NCBI GenBank assembly: GCA_022578965.1
Contig: MU400637.1
Coordinates: 1-64,000, forward strand
DNA length: 64,000 nt
Source: Xylaria sp. FL1777
Lineage: Eukaryota; Ascomycota; Sordariomycetes; Xylariales; Xylariaceae
Direction of reading: 5' to 3'
Numbering within the stretch: position 1 is the stretch's first letter; each line of letters starts with the position of its first letter. The notes below the pieces were generated by a model that had not been told where the DNA came from, searched no databases, and was given only the letters and a program-made list of their open reading frames with translations. Made by a program: the position numbers and the translations under genes. Positions 53,030 through 64,000 of the stretch are shown one piece after another.

Positions 53030-53589
53030 AAAATATTAAATATAATTACTAAATAAATGCTTTAATACTATATTATTAGCTAATTTATTTAGTTTGTTAA
53101 ACTTTTTAATAAATTTTAAAAGTTTTAAAGCTATTAGTTTTTTTAAAAAGTAACTATTAATTAAGCTAAAGCTAACATTGTTAAAAGTTTGCAGTTTTAA
53201 AATAAAATAAAAAAATAACACTAATTAATAAATTAATAAATAAAGCTTAACTTTTAACTATTTAAACTTAAAATATTACAACATAATAAAGTATTTTAAT
53301 TATAAAGTTAGCATTAAATATAAGTATTATTATAAAGAGCTTTAAGCAATATTAGAATTATTATTTTTAGGTTTTATTAGCAAATAGTTTATAGGTATAA
53401 ATAGTATATATATATATATAAAATAAACTTTAGCTCAAAAATTAACAAAAGTTCTTTAAACTAAAATACATAAAACGTAAGCTTTAAACGAATAAATATA
53501 TTTATATAAGCCCTTAAAAAAAATAGGTTATAATTTGCAACAAGCGTAGCTTGCTGTTTTATGTTTTTAGTTTAAAGCACTTAAAATAA
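53030..53589 (+). mobile_element. hAT-A right-end fragment
   Basis: This aligns with 16897-17440 of the complete hAT-A copy, including the subterminal palindrome CAAGCGTAGCTTG and the terminal GTTTAAAGCACTTAAAATAA. Homology begins abruptly near 53030, so about 4 kb of the left part is missing, either by deletion or because of an internal rearrangement. With no left terminus there is no target duplication to test. The minus-strand frame at 53036-53221 resembles the one at 16890-17072 in the full copy. Confidence 0.85.
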
Positions 53590-54881
53590 TAAAATAAGCA
53601 AACTAGTGAATTAAAGGTTTAAAAGTATATATTGTTTATATTAAGTAAAGTTTGTTTTAAGTAAAAGTTTTTTGCATTATAAAGTAATAAAAAAGAAAAC
53701 TTTATGTTAATGTTATAATAAATAAAACAAAGTAAAATAATAAAATAAAAAATTAAGAAAAAAAAGAAAAAAAAAATAAAGTAGCTTAATATAATTAGTT
53801 TTTTTAAAAAAAGTTAATTATATATTTTATAATTTTAAGCATTTTAATTAACTATAAATAAACATATAAAATTAAATTTTTAAAATAATTTAAAATATAT
53901 AAATAATTTTAAAAATTTAAAAAATAAAAATATAACATATTATAAAAAAAAGCAGTATTGATTTTAAATAAAATATAAATTTTAAAAACTAATATAACTA
54001 AAGATTTTAAATATAGCTTTTATATTTTTAAAGCAAAAAAAATAATATTAGTTTTAAATAAAACATAAGTTTTAATAATGAAACATTTAATATTAAAATA
54101 TAAAGCTATAAATATATTATATTAATTATTTATAATATATTAAAAAAGCAAACAAATTTTTAACAAAGTTATTAATTATTATATAACTTAAAAAAAGCAC
54201 ATAAAATAACTTAATAAGTTTTAAATATAAAAAAGCTTAGTTATTATAATATAGCTAAAAAAACTAATTAAGTTATAAGTAGCTATAAAAATATAAAAAT
54301 AAAGGCTTTTAAATATAAAGCAAAAATAGCTAAACATTAATACTAGCTTTTTTTTAAGCTAAAAAAAGTTTATTATAATTATAAAGCAAAAACTAAAGCA
54401 TTTATTATAAAGCTATTTATTATTTATAGTATTAAAAAAGCTTCTTATTATAAATTTACGTTTATAAACTTTAAAATAAAGCATAATATAATAAAATACT
54501 AAAAACAACAATATAAAATTATAAATATAAAACTATAAAAGTTAAAAAGCATATATTATAAAACAAAAGCAATTAAATAAGTTTATTAAGCATTAAACAT
54601 TAAAATTTTATTAAAACTTTTAGCTATTAAATATATAATAATGCTAACTTTTAAAAGTTATGTGAATATTTTTTAATTAGCTTATTTATATAAAACTTTT
54701 AGCTTTTTATTTATTATAGCTTTTTTTGCTTTTTTAATTATAATTTAAAGTTATATATTAGCTATAAATATAGCTTAAATATTTTTATTAGTATAAAAAT
54801 AACGTATAGCTATATAAGCTTTAATAAATAATCGAAGTTTTTTATTAATTTTTTTAAGCTAAAAAATTATTAGTAGTATTT
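53590..54881. other. RIP-degraded AT-rich DNA, no readable gene
   Basis: A-rich plus strand with frequent AAAAAT and AATATAAA words and few C or G. No motif, repeat or RNA gene seen. It ends at the target duplication of copia copy 2. Confidence 0.6.
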
Positions 54882-54886
54882 AAAAT

Positions 54887-55156
54887 TCTAAAGGATTTAG
54901 CTATATAAAGTAGAAATAAACTAGCGCTTTTATAAAGCGCTCTTTAGTTTAGGTTAAAAGCGTATATTAAAAAGTTATATTTTATTTTTTTTATTTATTG
55001 ATTTTTTAGTATATTTATGTGCGCTATATATTACTAGTTATTTGCGTTTATTTAGTTAAACCTTAGTTAACTTAACTTTATAAAGTAAGTAGCGCTTATA
55101 ACTATAAGTAGCTTATATTATGTTTTTTTTTAGCTTAAATAAAGCGCTTTGTTATA
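54887..55156 (-). repeat. Copia copy 2, 3' LTR
   Basis: 270 bp. The outer edge begins TCTAAAGGATTTAG, close to the expected TGTAA terminus. The palindrome AGCGCTTTTATAAAGCGCT lies at 54923-54941. A purine-biased stretch (minus strand AAATAAAAAGTA) sits just upstream and is a weak candidate for the polypurine tract. Confidence 0.92.
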
Positions 55157-57270
55157 TACTTTTTATTTAGCCGGTTATATATTAGTATAAATGTATATTG
55201 CTTTTGTGCTTTAATATTATAAATGCTAAAGCGTTTTAACTTATGTTTTTTTTATATATTTATATATAAAAAAAATTAAGTGTACTGCTTAATACAATTA
55301 TAAATTGCTTTATGTTTAATAGTTAAAGTAGTTAATTAACATGTATTAACGTACGCTTATATTATTATTATATATGCATAATAACATTATTAATAATTGT
55401 ATTACTTAAATACTTAAATATTTAAACTGCATAGTAGCAAAATAAATATATATATGCTTGTAGTTTAATTAAAGCTTTGCTTTTTTTTTTTTTTTTTTTT
55501 TTGCTTTTTTATAAGTTTTTTTAGTATAATATAATAAAGCGCTTATATATACTTATTTTAAAATCTTTTGCTAACTTTAGATTATATTTTTATAGTTATA
55601 ACTATATAATAAGTTATTTTTTTTTTTTAAAGTTTTAGTTATGTAAGTATATATGCAGTTTAAAAGTTCTTAAGCGTGTTTTAAGCTACCATTTTTTATA
55701 AATAGCGTTTAAACATTTTTATGCGCTAAGTTTTTTATATAAACGCTATATATAAAACTTCTTAAAAGTATAAAATATGCTAATAGTATGTTTAGTTTAA
55801 AGAACTTAATATTTGTTTGTTTGTTTATTATGCTTGTGCGCTTTTTTTGCTGTTGTTATTGCTTTTTTTTTGCTTTTTTTTTTTTAAACCTTTTAGACTT
55901 TTTAGCGCTTTTTTTTTTTGTTTGCTTAGCTTTTTTTTTAGCTTTTAGTAGTTCTTTTTGTGCTTTTTTACTATTGTAAAAAGCGTAAAAAGCTATAAAA
56001 GTCTAAAAAAAAACAAGAAGAAAAAAAAAGAAAAAGAAGAAAAAAAAAAAAAAAAAACGAAAACAAAAATAAAAATAAAAATAAAAGCTTTTTTTGTTTT
56101 GCTGCTATTGCTGCTTGCTATAGCTATTGCTAAGCTTTTTGCGCTACTGCTGCTATTTTAACTTATGTGCTATATACATTAGTTATAATTAGGCTTACTT
56201 TTGTTTTTTATAAGTAATATATTGCTTTATTTTTTTTAAAAGCAAATAATAGCTACTATAAGCAAATAGCTAGTTATAAGTTTTACTATAGCTAATGCTA
56301 CGTAAATAAAAAAGCTTATATATTAATAAAAGTATTATTTTTTTTTTTATAAGCATTTATAACTATAAAAAGCAAAAGCTAATAATTTAATAGTATTGCT
56401 TATATAGCACTTTTTGCTTTTGCTTTTACTGCTGCTTTTAAAGCTAGCGCTACTGCTTTTATAAGTAGCTTTTTTTAGTTAGCTTAAGTGTTGCTTATGT
56501 TTTTTAATAGCTTTAATTTTTTTTGTTAATAAATTTTAGCTTTTTAAGGTGCTGCTATTTGTAAAGCTTATTATATTTTTGCAGTAAATTTTGCAGCAGT
56601 ATACGCTAATATTACTGCTACTACTGCTATTATTACTGCTGCTTGCTTTTTTACTGCTGTTTTTTTTTTTTTTTATTAAGCGCTTATTTAAGCATACTTT
56701 TTTAATAAAAAAAAAAAGAATAAAAATAACAAAAATAATAATAATAACGATAAGAAGCTTTTTTTTTTTAAAAAGCTATTTGTTGCGCTTTTTGCACAAA
56801 AAAAAAAAAAAAGAAAAAAAAGAAAAAAAAAAAAAACCAAAAAAAAACAAAAATAATAATGCTAGCTAAGCGCTTTTTTAGTGCAAAATTATTAAGCACT
56901 TTTAGTGCACTTAAATTGTTTTTTTTCTTTTTTTTAATTTTTTAATTTGTTAGAAAAAAAAAAGCTTTAAGCTTTAACTTAATTAATTTTTTTGCTTTTT
57001 TTAATTTATTTCTTTTAATTAAATAATGCTTATTAATTAAGTTAATAAGCGCTTTAAAGTGTTTAAACTATGCTTAATTTAATTTTTTAGTTAAACTATT
57101 TATTAATATTTAGTTAATAAGTAAATAAACAACTTTAAAGGTTTTTTTTAAGTGTTTTTGTTTTATTTATATGTTTTAAATATTTATATGTTATAATTAA
57201 GTGCTAATTTTTTAGTTTTTATTTATTACTAGTTATATAGCTTATAAATTATTTAAGTAAATTATTTAAG
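55157..57270 (-). other. Copia copy 2, extra 3' module with lysine/alanine-rich coding potential and hairpins
   Basis: About 2 kb separates RNase H from the 3' LTR, whereas copia pol genes usually end close to the LTR. Read on the minus strand, 56.3-56.7 kb gives an Ala/Val-rich then Lys/Leu-rich frame interrupted only by TAA/TAG at likely Gln or Trp positions, in a frame different from pol. 55.79-56.0 kb gives a Lys-rich, Ser-run-containing tail in yet another frame. A strong hairpin lies at 55946-55994. The plus-strand open frames at 55788-55979, 55958-56161 and 56591-56869 are low-complexity shadows. Both a lost accessory gene and a structured 3' untranslated region remain possible. Confidence 0.5.
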
Positions 57271-60200
57271 CATTTTATAAGTTAAACTGCAAGTTTTTAT
57301 ATAGCTTTTGTAGCGCTATTATTTTTTTGCTAATTAAACTAAAAGCATTAATTTTAGCTTTAATTATAAAAGTAGTTATAGTATTTTGCTTAGTAGCTTT
57401 TTATACTATAGCTTTTTTAAATAAAGAAATTATATAGCTATATAACAAACGTTAAGTTTTTAGGTTATTTGCAAAAAATATATTTTTTATTATAAAAAGC
57501 GCTTATATGCTTAAGTTTTAAGCTTTATATATTATTTTTAAAAAATAAGTTTTATATAAATATTATATAACTTAATTAGTTATACGCTTATGCTTTTTGC
57601 TTAAATTAGTTAAAAACTTTAATAGTTATATAGCTATATATGCTATATTTAGTTTTAATATAATAGCATTATATAAAATTAATTTTATGCGCTTTTAATA
57701 AGCTTTAATTTTTTGTTTTCAAGCTTTTTTAAGATTTTTTATAAGTTTTTTCGTAAATAAAAAAGTTATTAGCGTTTAGCTTTTATTAATAAAGTTATAA
57801 TGCTTTATTATTTTTTTAATATATTAGTTATGCATTAGTATAATAGTTTTTTTTTTTTAGTTTTAAATTACTTTAATTTTTAAAAACTAAGTTATATTGC
57901 TTTGCTTTTTTAGTTTATAAGCGTTATTTATATGTTTAATAATTTTAATAGCTTTTTTAGTATGTTTTTTTTTATAAATAATTAAAAAGTTATTTATATA
58001 AAACATAATAAGTATTATGCGCTTTTTAGTATAAAATAAGTATAGCTTTTTTAGTAAAAGTTCTATATTAATTTTTAATAAAGTTTTTGCAAATTTTTTA
58101 TATTATAATAAGAACAAGTTTTGTAAGCTATATAAAACGCGCTTTAAAAGTTTAACTTTATTGTTTTAAGCAAATCTTTTTAGTAAACATACTATAATAA
58201 ATATTTTGCTATTTTTAAAAGCGTTTAAAAACGCGTTAATTACGTTAAATTGCTTGATTTCTATATTATATTTAGCTATTATAGCTATAATTAAGCAAAA
58301 CGTTTTTATAGCTAATATAATAACATAAATAAATTATAAAAAGTTTTTTAACTATAGGTTTTTTTTTATTATTACTTTAGCTTTATATGTTTTAAAATAA
58401 TTTTTGTTATTAAACTTATATGTAAATATTTATTTTAATAAAAGAAAAGCATTTTAAGCGCTTTTTTTAAGTATAATTTTAAGCGCTTTTAGTTTTTTTA
58501 GCTTTTAGTACTTTTTATATGCGTTTTTTTTAAATCTTTTTTTAAGCTAATATTTTAGTAAGTTTTTTTATAACTTTAATAATAAAATTAGCAAGTTGCT
58601 TTTATAAATCTAGTTAATTTTTGTTTTAATTTGTTTTAACTTATTTTGTTTTACTGCTGCTGCAAATATAACATATAATATTTTATGTTTTTTATTTTTT
58701 TTATATAGCGCTTTTTATTAATTAAGCAAAAATGTTACTAAAAAAAATAGCTAGTTTAAGTTTTTAGTTAAAAGATTAATTTTTTTTTTTATAAACATTA
58801 TTGTTATAAAAATAGCGCTTTTTTTATTGTTATTAAAGCGCTTTTTTTTTTTAGCATTATTTAAGTTTTGTTTTTTTATTTTTTAGCTTAATTTTAACGC
58901 TAGTAAAAAAACCTTGCGTTTGTACTTTTGCTTAGCTAATTGTTTTTTTGTTTTTTAAAGATTTTTAATCTTTAAGTTGTTTGTTATTTTTTGCTTTTAT
59001 GCGCTTAATAAGTTAGTTTTTTATAATGCTTTTAAGTTAATTTATTAAGTACTATTATTGCTTTTTATTATAAGCTAGTATTTTTTAAGCTTTAGTGTTT
59101 TTTAAAAAGTTATAAGTTTATATAGCTAATTTTTATAATTTTAAAACTTTTTGCTTTTTTAAATAAGCTTATTAAGCGTTTTTATTTTTAATTTTTGTTT
59201 TTTTTGCAAAGCTATAATAAGCTTATTAAATAAGTTAAGCATACTTTTAAGCTGTTTAAAAGCATTAGTATTTAATTTATGTACTATATTTTTTATTTAT
59301 AGCTATATATTTGTTATATTAATAAAATTGTTTAGAATTTTATTTAAAACTTTAATTTTTTTAACTTATGCTTTAGTAATTTTAATTATTAAGTACTTTT
59401 ATTTTTTATAATAAAATAGCTCTTTATTAAATTTAATATTTTATATAGTAATAACTTTTTGCAGCTAAAATATTTAAATTTAATATAAATTGCTAGCTAT
59501 ATATTTAACTAAGTATTTTATGTATGCTTTAAAACATGTTTTATAGTTGCGCTTGTTTTTTTTTGCGCTTTTATTTTTTTTAAAAAAATATGCCTTATAT
59601 TTATAAACGTATATTTAACTTTAGTTTAAGCATAAGTTTTTCGTTAAAAACTTAACTGTTTTTAATATATACTATTAAAAGTACTAAATAAACTAGCGCT
59701 TAAAAACTTTATATAAAGCGTATATATTATATACTTTTAAAAAGCTTATATTATATAACTATACTATAGCTTACAGAGCTTTTAGCTATAGTTTATTTAG
59801 TAGTTTAGCATTAGTTAATATTTTAATTGTTTTTTTAATGATTTTTTTTTTTGCTTGTTTAAACTTTTTAAAAAGCTTTTTAATATATATAAAAAGCGTT
59901 TTTAAATTAATGCTTTAATTTTCAGTTTAAAGTTTATATTAAAATTTACTTTATATTATAATTACTGCTTTTTTATTATTGCTTTATATTTTATATATAA
60001 AAAGCTTGTATTGCTTTATTATTTAGCGTTTAAATCTTAGGATTTTTTTAAAAACTTTATTTTAGGTTTTTTTTAGAATTAAGTACGCTTAAATATAGCT
60101 GCTAAACGTATTTTTAATAATTAATAGCTAATTAAACCTATTGTATTTTTTAGGGTAATTAAATAAGTTTTAGTTAATTTTTTAAAATAGTTTTGCTAAG

Positions 60201-62400
60201 CGTTATTTAAATAAGCGCTTAAAAATCTTTTAATAAACGTATGCTTATGTATAATTTTTATATTTTAAACGTAGTATTTTTTTGATTTTTATATTTTATG
60301 CTTTATAAACTAAAGCTTTAAGCGCTTTTAGTTTTAAGTGTTTAACGCATAAATGCTATAAGTTTTTTATATTTTTTTTTAAATTAAAAAGATTTTTTAA
60401 CTATTTTTATAAGCGTTAACTTTTTTTAGCATTTTGTTTATGTATTAGTACAGTTTTTAAGCTTATATTTAAATTTTTTTTTATTTTTTTTTTAGTGTTT
60501 TATAAATTTTTTGTTAAGCTTTTATTTTTACTTTTAGCATATTATAAACGTTTTTTTAAGTTATTTTTTTTTTTTTAGCGTTTAGTATTAGTTTTGCTGC
60601 GCTTACTGAAATTTTTTTAAAAAATTAAAAGGGTTTAATTATTAAAGATCAATTAAAGTAAACAATAATAAGCTTATATTTAAAGAAAACTAAATTGTAA
60701 CGCTTTTTAAAAGTAGCTATAAATGCTTTTTTTTTTTGTTTTTATAGCATAAAATATAATTAAGTTTGCTATACTAAATTTTGCTATTTTGTAATTTAGC
60801 TTTTAAAATTATGTTTATATAAAAGCTTTTTATAAGCGTTACTTTTGTAAGTATAAAGTCTTTTGTTTTTTTGCTTTAAACGTTTGCTAGTACGTTTTTT
60901 ATAATTTTTTTTCTAGTTTTAAAAATTAAAAATTAGCTTATATTAGTTTTAACTACTTTGCTATTTTTTGCTAAAACAAAACATTTAAGCACTAATAAAT
61001 CTTTATAGTTAACTAAATATATTATTTTATAATTATTTATTAAAGTGCTATTTAATAGCATATAAAATGCTTAATTAAATATTATATATATTTTTTAGCG
61101 CTTTTTATTAGTTATAATAGTAGTTAAGTTAATAAATATGCAAATAACTTTTTTTTTTAAAAAGTTTAAGTTTTTTTAATTTAAGGTTTATGCTTTTTAA
61201 AAGAAATAAAAAATGCTTTACTTATTTTTGCTTATTAACTGCTTTAAGTTTTTTTATTAAAAGAAATTATAGCGCTTTTTAATGTTTTTTACTTATTTTT
61301 TAGTAAAATATTTTATTAAACAAAACTTAGTATTACTAGTAATTATATATTAAAAAATTACATAAGTACATAAGTTTTACTTATATGTTTAATTAAAAGT
61401 GTTATAATATACGTAATTATGTTTACGTTTTTAGCAAAATGCTTTTTATGTTTAGTTTTAAGCATAATTAAGTAATTGTTTTTTTAATATAATATAGTTT
61501 ATAAAAGCATATATACTTAATTTTTTTTTTTTTAAAAAGTATAATTATATAATATATTTCTAAAGATTTTAGCAAACTAGTTAAAAATAATTACTAGCTT
61601 TTTTAGTAGCTTGTTTTTAATAAGCTTATTAAGTTATAACTTAGTTTAACTTAAAGCTATTTGTTGTTTTACTACTTTTAAAAAGGTTTTTGCAGCTAAA
61701 ACGCTTGTAATTTTTAATAATTAGCACACTTTAGCTTGCTAGTAAGCAATCTTTTAGTTTTTAAACTACTTTATAATATTTATATTTTTTTAATAAGCTT
61801 TAACAAGCGTTTTTTAGTATTTTTATAGTATAAACGTTTAAATGCTTAACTTTAAAAAAGCTAATTTACTTTTTAAAACTTTTATTAAATCTTATATATA
61901 AATATATTCGTTTTTAATAATTTAGGTGCAACCTATTTTAAAGCACTATTTATTTATAGTTTTATTAATTTATATAAATAGCGCATTATATTTAGCTATA
62001 TAAGTTGCTTAAACTATTGTTTTTTTAAAATATTTTTTAGTTAATTTATTTACTAGCGCTTTAACTTTTATATATAATAGCTATATATTATTAAAAGTTA
62101 AAGCTAATAGCTTTAGTTAGCTTATTATAGCAAATTATTATTTAGCTAGTTTTTTGTTATAGTAAGTTTGTTTTTGTTCGAAAATTAGTTTAATTGCTAG
62201 TTTGTTTAATAGTAGCTTAAAACCATAAGTTAAATTATAGTTTTTAGTTAATTTTAGGCTAACTAATAATTATATTTTTCGCACTTTTATATATGCTTAA
62301 AAATAAGTATACTATTTTGCTTAGTTTTAGTAAGTTTTAAGCAAAAACTTTTAAAAAAGCTTTTACTACTTGTACAAATTTATAATATAAGTATTAGTAA
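57000..62400 (-). pseudogene. Copia gag-pol relic, copy 2
   Basis: All recognisable parts share one minus-strand frame. Gag-like Lys/Leu-rich sequence is near 62.0-62.3 kb. Integrase lies at about 59.9-60.3 kb, with a segment matching the family's LxxIDDFSxYxW region and SNNKKA at 59967-59984, where working enzymes have SDNGGE. Reverse transcriptase is at about 57.85-58.3 kb: NAFLNAF starting at 58237, LKRVLYSLQ matching the family ALYGLxQ, and FYINNFLI with the catalytic box at 57989-58000, exactly 79 codons after NAF, as expected for YVDD. RNase H is at about 57.28-57.43 kb: KATKQNTITTF, then KAKINAFS (family TEAExxALS). Asp-to-Asn and Gln/Trp-to-stop changes have killed it. Confidence 0.9.
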
Positions 62401-62526
62401 GCTTAAAAAGCGCTACTAAGTAATTTTAAAATATTTAATTAATTTAATATAAAAAAAAAAAAAAAAACAGCTATTTTTGCTAGTTCTAAAAAAAGCACTA
62501 TTATTACTAAAGCATTAGTCCGTTAA

Positions 62527-62544
62527 GCAAACTAGGCTTATAAC
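62527..62544 (-). promoter_or_regulatory. Copia copy 2 primer binding site (half tRNA-iMet type)
   Basis: Immediately inside the 5' LTR the minus strand reads GTTATAAGCCTAGTTTGC. This corresponds to the complement of the anticodon arm of initiator tRNA-Met, with nearly all differences being G-to-A or C-to-T. Copia-group elements are known to use this internal tRNA segment as a primer. It fixes the direction of the element independently of the coding evidence. Confidence 0.8.
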
Positions 62545-62815
62545 TTTAAAAGATTTAACTATACATAATAAAAATAAACTAGCGCTTTTATAAAGCGCTT
62601 TTTAGTTTAGGTTAAAAACGTATATTAAAAAGTTATATTTTATTTTTTTTACTTATTAATTTCTTAGTATATTTATATGTGCTATATACTATTAGTTACT
62701 TACGTTTATTTAGTTAAACCTTAGTTAACTTAACTTTATAAAGTAAATAGCACTTATAATTATAAATAGCTTACGCTATGTCTTTTTCTTAGCTTAAGTA
62801 AAGCGCTCCGTTACA
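62545..62815 (-). repeat. Copia copy 2, 5' LTR
   Basis: 271 bp and the best preserved outer terminus: minus-strand TGTAACGGAGCGCTTTACTT, giving the canonical TG start and a short inverted terminal match with the other LTR edge. It serves as the reference for trimming the other three LTRs. Confidence 0.92.
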
Positions 62816-62820
62816 AAAAT

Positions 62821-64000
62821 TAAAAAAAGTTTAATAATTAAAACAAATATAAAGTAAAGCTTAAAAACATATTAACATTAATATAATTAAAAATACTTAT
62901 AAAACTATAATTATTATTTTTAGCATTTACTTTGCTTTTTTTATATTATAAATATTTAGCAAACTTATTAATAATATTATAAGCATAAAAAATAACAATA
63001 AAAAATATATAATATATTATTATAATATAAACAATATAATAATAGTATAGCTTAAGCATTATAATATGTTTAATAAATATAAATTTTAAACCAATTAGTA
63101 ATACTTTAATATAAAGCACTAAAGCATGTACTTTTATTTTAAAAATTAATATTATAGCAAAAAAACATAATAATAAGCAGTTATAAAAGCGTAAACTATA
63201 TAGCAATAAACTATTAGCTATTTTATTTAGTATTATAAATTTAATAACTAATAAAAACTATAATAAAATAACTTATAACATTAAATATATAAGCTTAATA
63301 TTAGTTAATATATATATTTAAATTAAGCTAGTTATAAATATATACTATAAAAAGTATAGCAGCAATAATAAAATAAATTTTTATATAATTATAATATATT
63401 AGCAACTAATGAAATACATAGTAATAATAGTAGTAAAAAAAATAAAATTAATAGTTAAAAAAAAAGATTAATATAAATACTTAAATAAAATAGTTTATTA
63501 TTTATTACTATTTTATATTGCTTAATATATAAGCTATATATAAGCTATATTTACTTAATAAGCTTACTATAAAAAGTATAAAAGCAGCTTAAATAATATA
63601 TAAGCAAAATAATAGTTTAAAAAATAATAAGCAATTAACTTTGCTTATAATTTAGTTATAAAAAAGCTAAAGCAATAAAAAGCTTAAGTAATAAAAAGGT
63701 AGCAATAATATTAAAGCAAGTAAACTATAATGCATTAGTAATATAATAAAAAAAAGTTTAAAAAAACTAAAAAAAGAAAAGCAGTATATTTAACTAAATA
63801 AGTATTAAAACTAAAAGAACTACTATAAATAATATAAAGCAAGCAATAATATTAAAACAAACAAACAATAAAGCAAAAAGAATATAAAAAGAAAAAAAAC
63901 TATAAATTAACTATATAAAAATGAATACACTTAATAAATAACATAATATAAATAAATAAATAACTTAAAAGCAAAAAAGTAAAAAATAAAGCACTTAATA
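62821..64000. other. AT-rich DNA to window end, no readable gene
   Basis: Almost only A and T with scattered AGC words; A-rich on the plus strand toward 64000. The minus-strand frame at 62946-63206 is Ile/Tyr/Phe-rich and has no sign of being a gene. Confidence 0.55.

Larger units (their letters stand above)
54887..62815 (-). mobile_element. Ty1/copia LTR retrotransposon, copy 2 (uninterrupted)
   Basis: A 7929-bp element with LTRs at both ends and the perfect 5-bp target duplication AAAAT (54882-54886 and 62816-62820). Read on the minus strand the order is 5' LTR, half-tRNA primer site, gag, integrase, reverse transcriptase, RNase H, an extra low-complexity module, 3' LTR. Integrase before reverse transcriptase defines copia and not gypsy. 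Gag, reverse transcriptase, integrase and RNase H fragments all fall in one frame, which fits a single gag-pol polyprotein. RIP has inserted many stops, so the copy is dead. Confidence 0.95.

Noticed and set aside
62946..63206. 86-codon minus-strand frame as a membrane protein gene
   Set aside because: Composition is just what stop-poor A/T sequence gives; no start context, homolog or C/G-bearing codons to support it.
1..64000. Mitochondrial, apicomplexan or bacterial origin suggested by extreme AT content
   Set aside because: No mitochondrial, rRNA or tRNA genes are visible; nested LTR and hAT elements with copy-to-copy transition differences fit fungal RIP much better.

Overview
This window looks like a relic AT-rich block from a filamentous ascomycete (Pezizomycotina) genome, and I see no intact host gene in its 64 kb. 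Residual C and G are scarce. TpA is everywhere, and copies of the same repeat differ almost only by C-to-T and G-to-A transitions. Coding relics keep their reading frame but carry stops where Gln or Trp codons would be, and Asp-to-Asn changes at catalytic sites. Together this is the classic footprint of repeat-induced point mutation (RIP). The block could be a subtelomeric or interspersed AT isochore or part of a regional centromere; the sequence alone does not decide.

Layout. 1-2961 is one end of a hAT-type DNA transposon (here called hAT-A), cut by the window edge and inserted into a 436-bp foldback MITE whose other part is at 2962-3113. Complete copies of that MITE lie at 6424-6859, 9396-9831 (nearly unmutated) and 52249-52684, each with a perfect 8-bp target duplication. 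A separate 306-bp inverted-terminal element occurs at 5456-5761 and 48598-48903. From 11904 to 24479 lies a Ty1/copia LTR retrotransposon on the minus strand, split by a complete 4592-bp hAT-A copy (12849-17440, perfect 8-bp target duplication). A second, uninterrupted copy of the same retrotransposon is at 54887-62815, with a 5-bp duplication, four recognisable LTRs between the two copies and a half-tRNA primer binding site. An internal end fragment of hAT-A lies at 53030-53589. Between 38 and 44.2 kb is a relict Ty3/gypsy chromovirus on the plus strand; its reverse transcriptase, integrase and chromodomain remain readable in one frame (about 41.1-44.2 kb).

The other stretches (3.1-9.4, 9.8-11.9, 24.5-37.3, 44.2-52.2, 53.6-54.9 and 62.8-64.0 kb) have no readable gene. 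They show strand-asymmetric A/T composition, suggesting older, more heavily mutated elements, with a few tandem repeats and hairpins.

The elements do not form a working pathway. They are a nested history: copia and MITE insertions first, hAT-A jumping into both, and RIP silencing all but the short MITE. Coordinates of element ends with matching target duplications are firm; pseudogene limits are approximate because start and stop signals have been destroyed.
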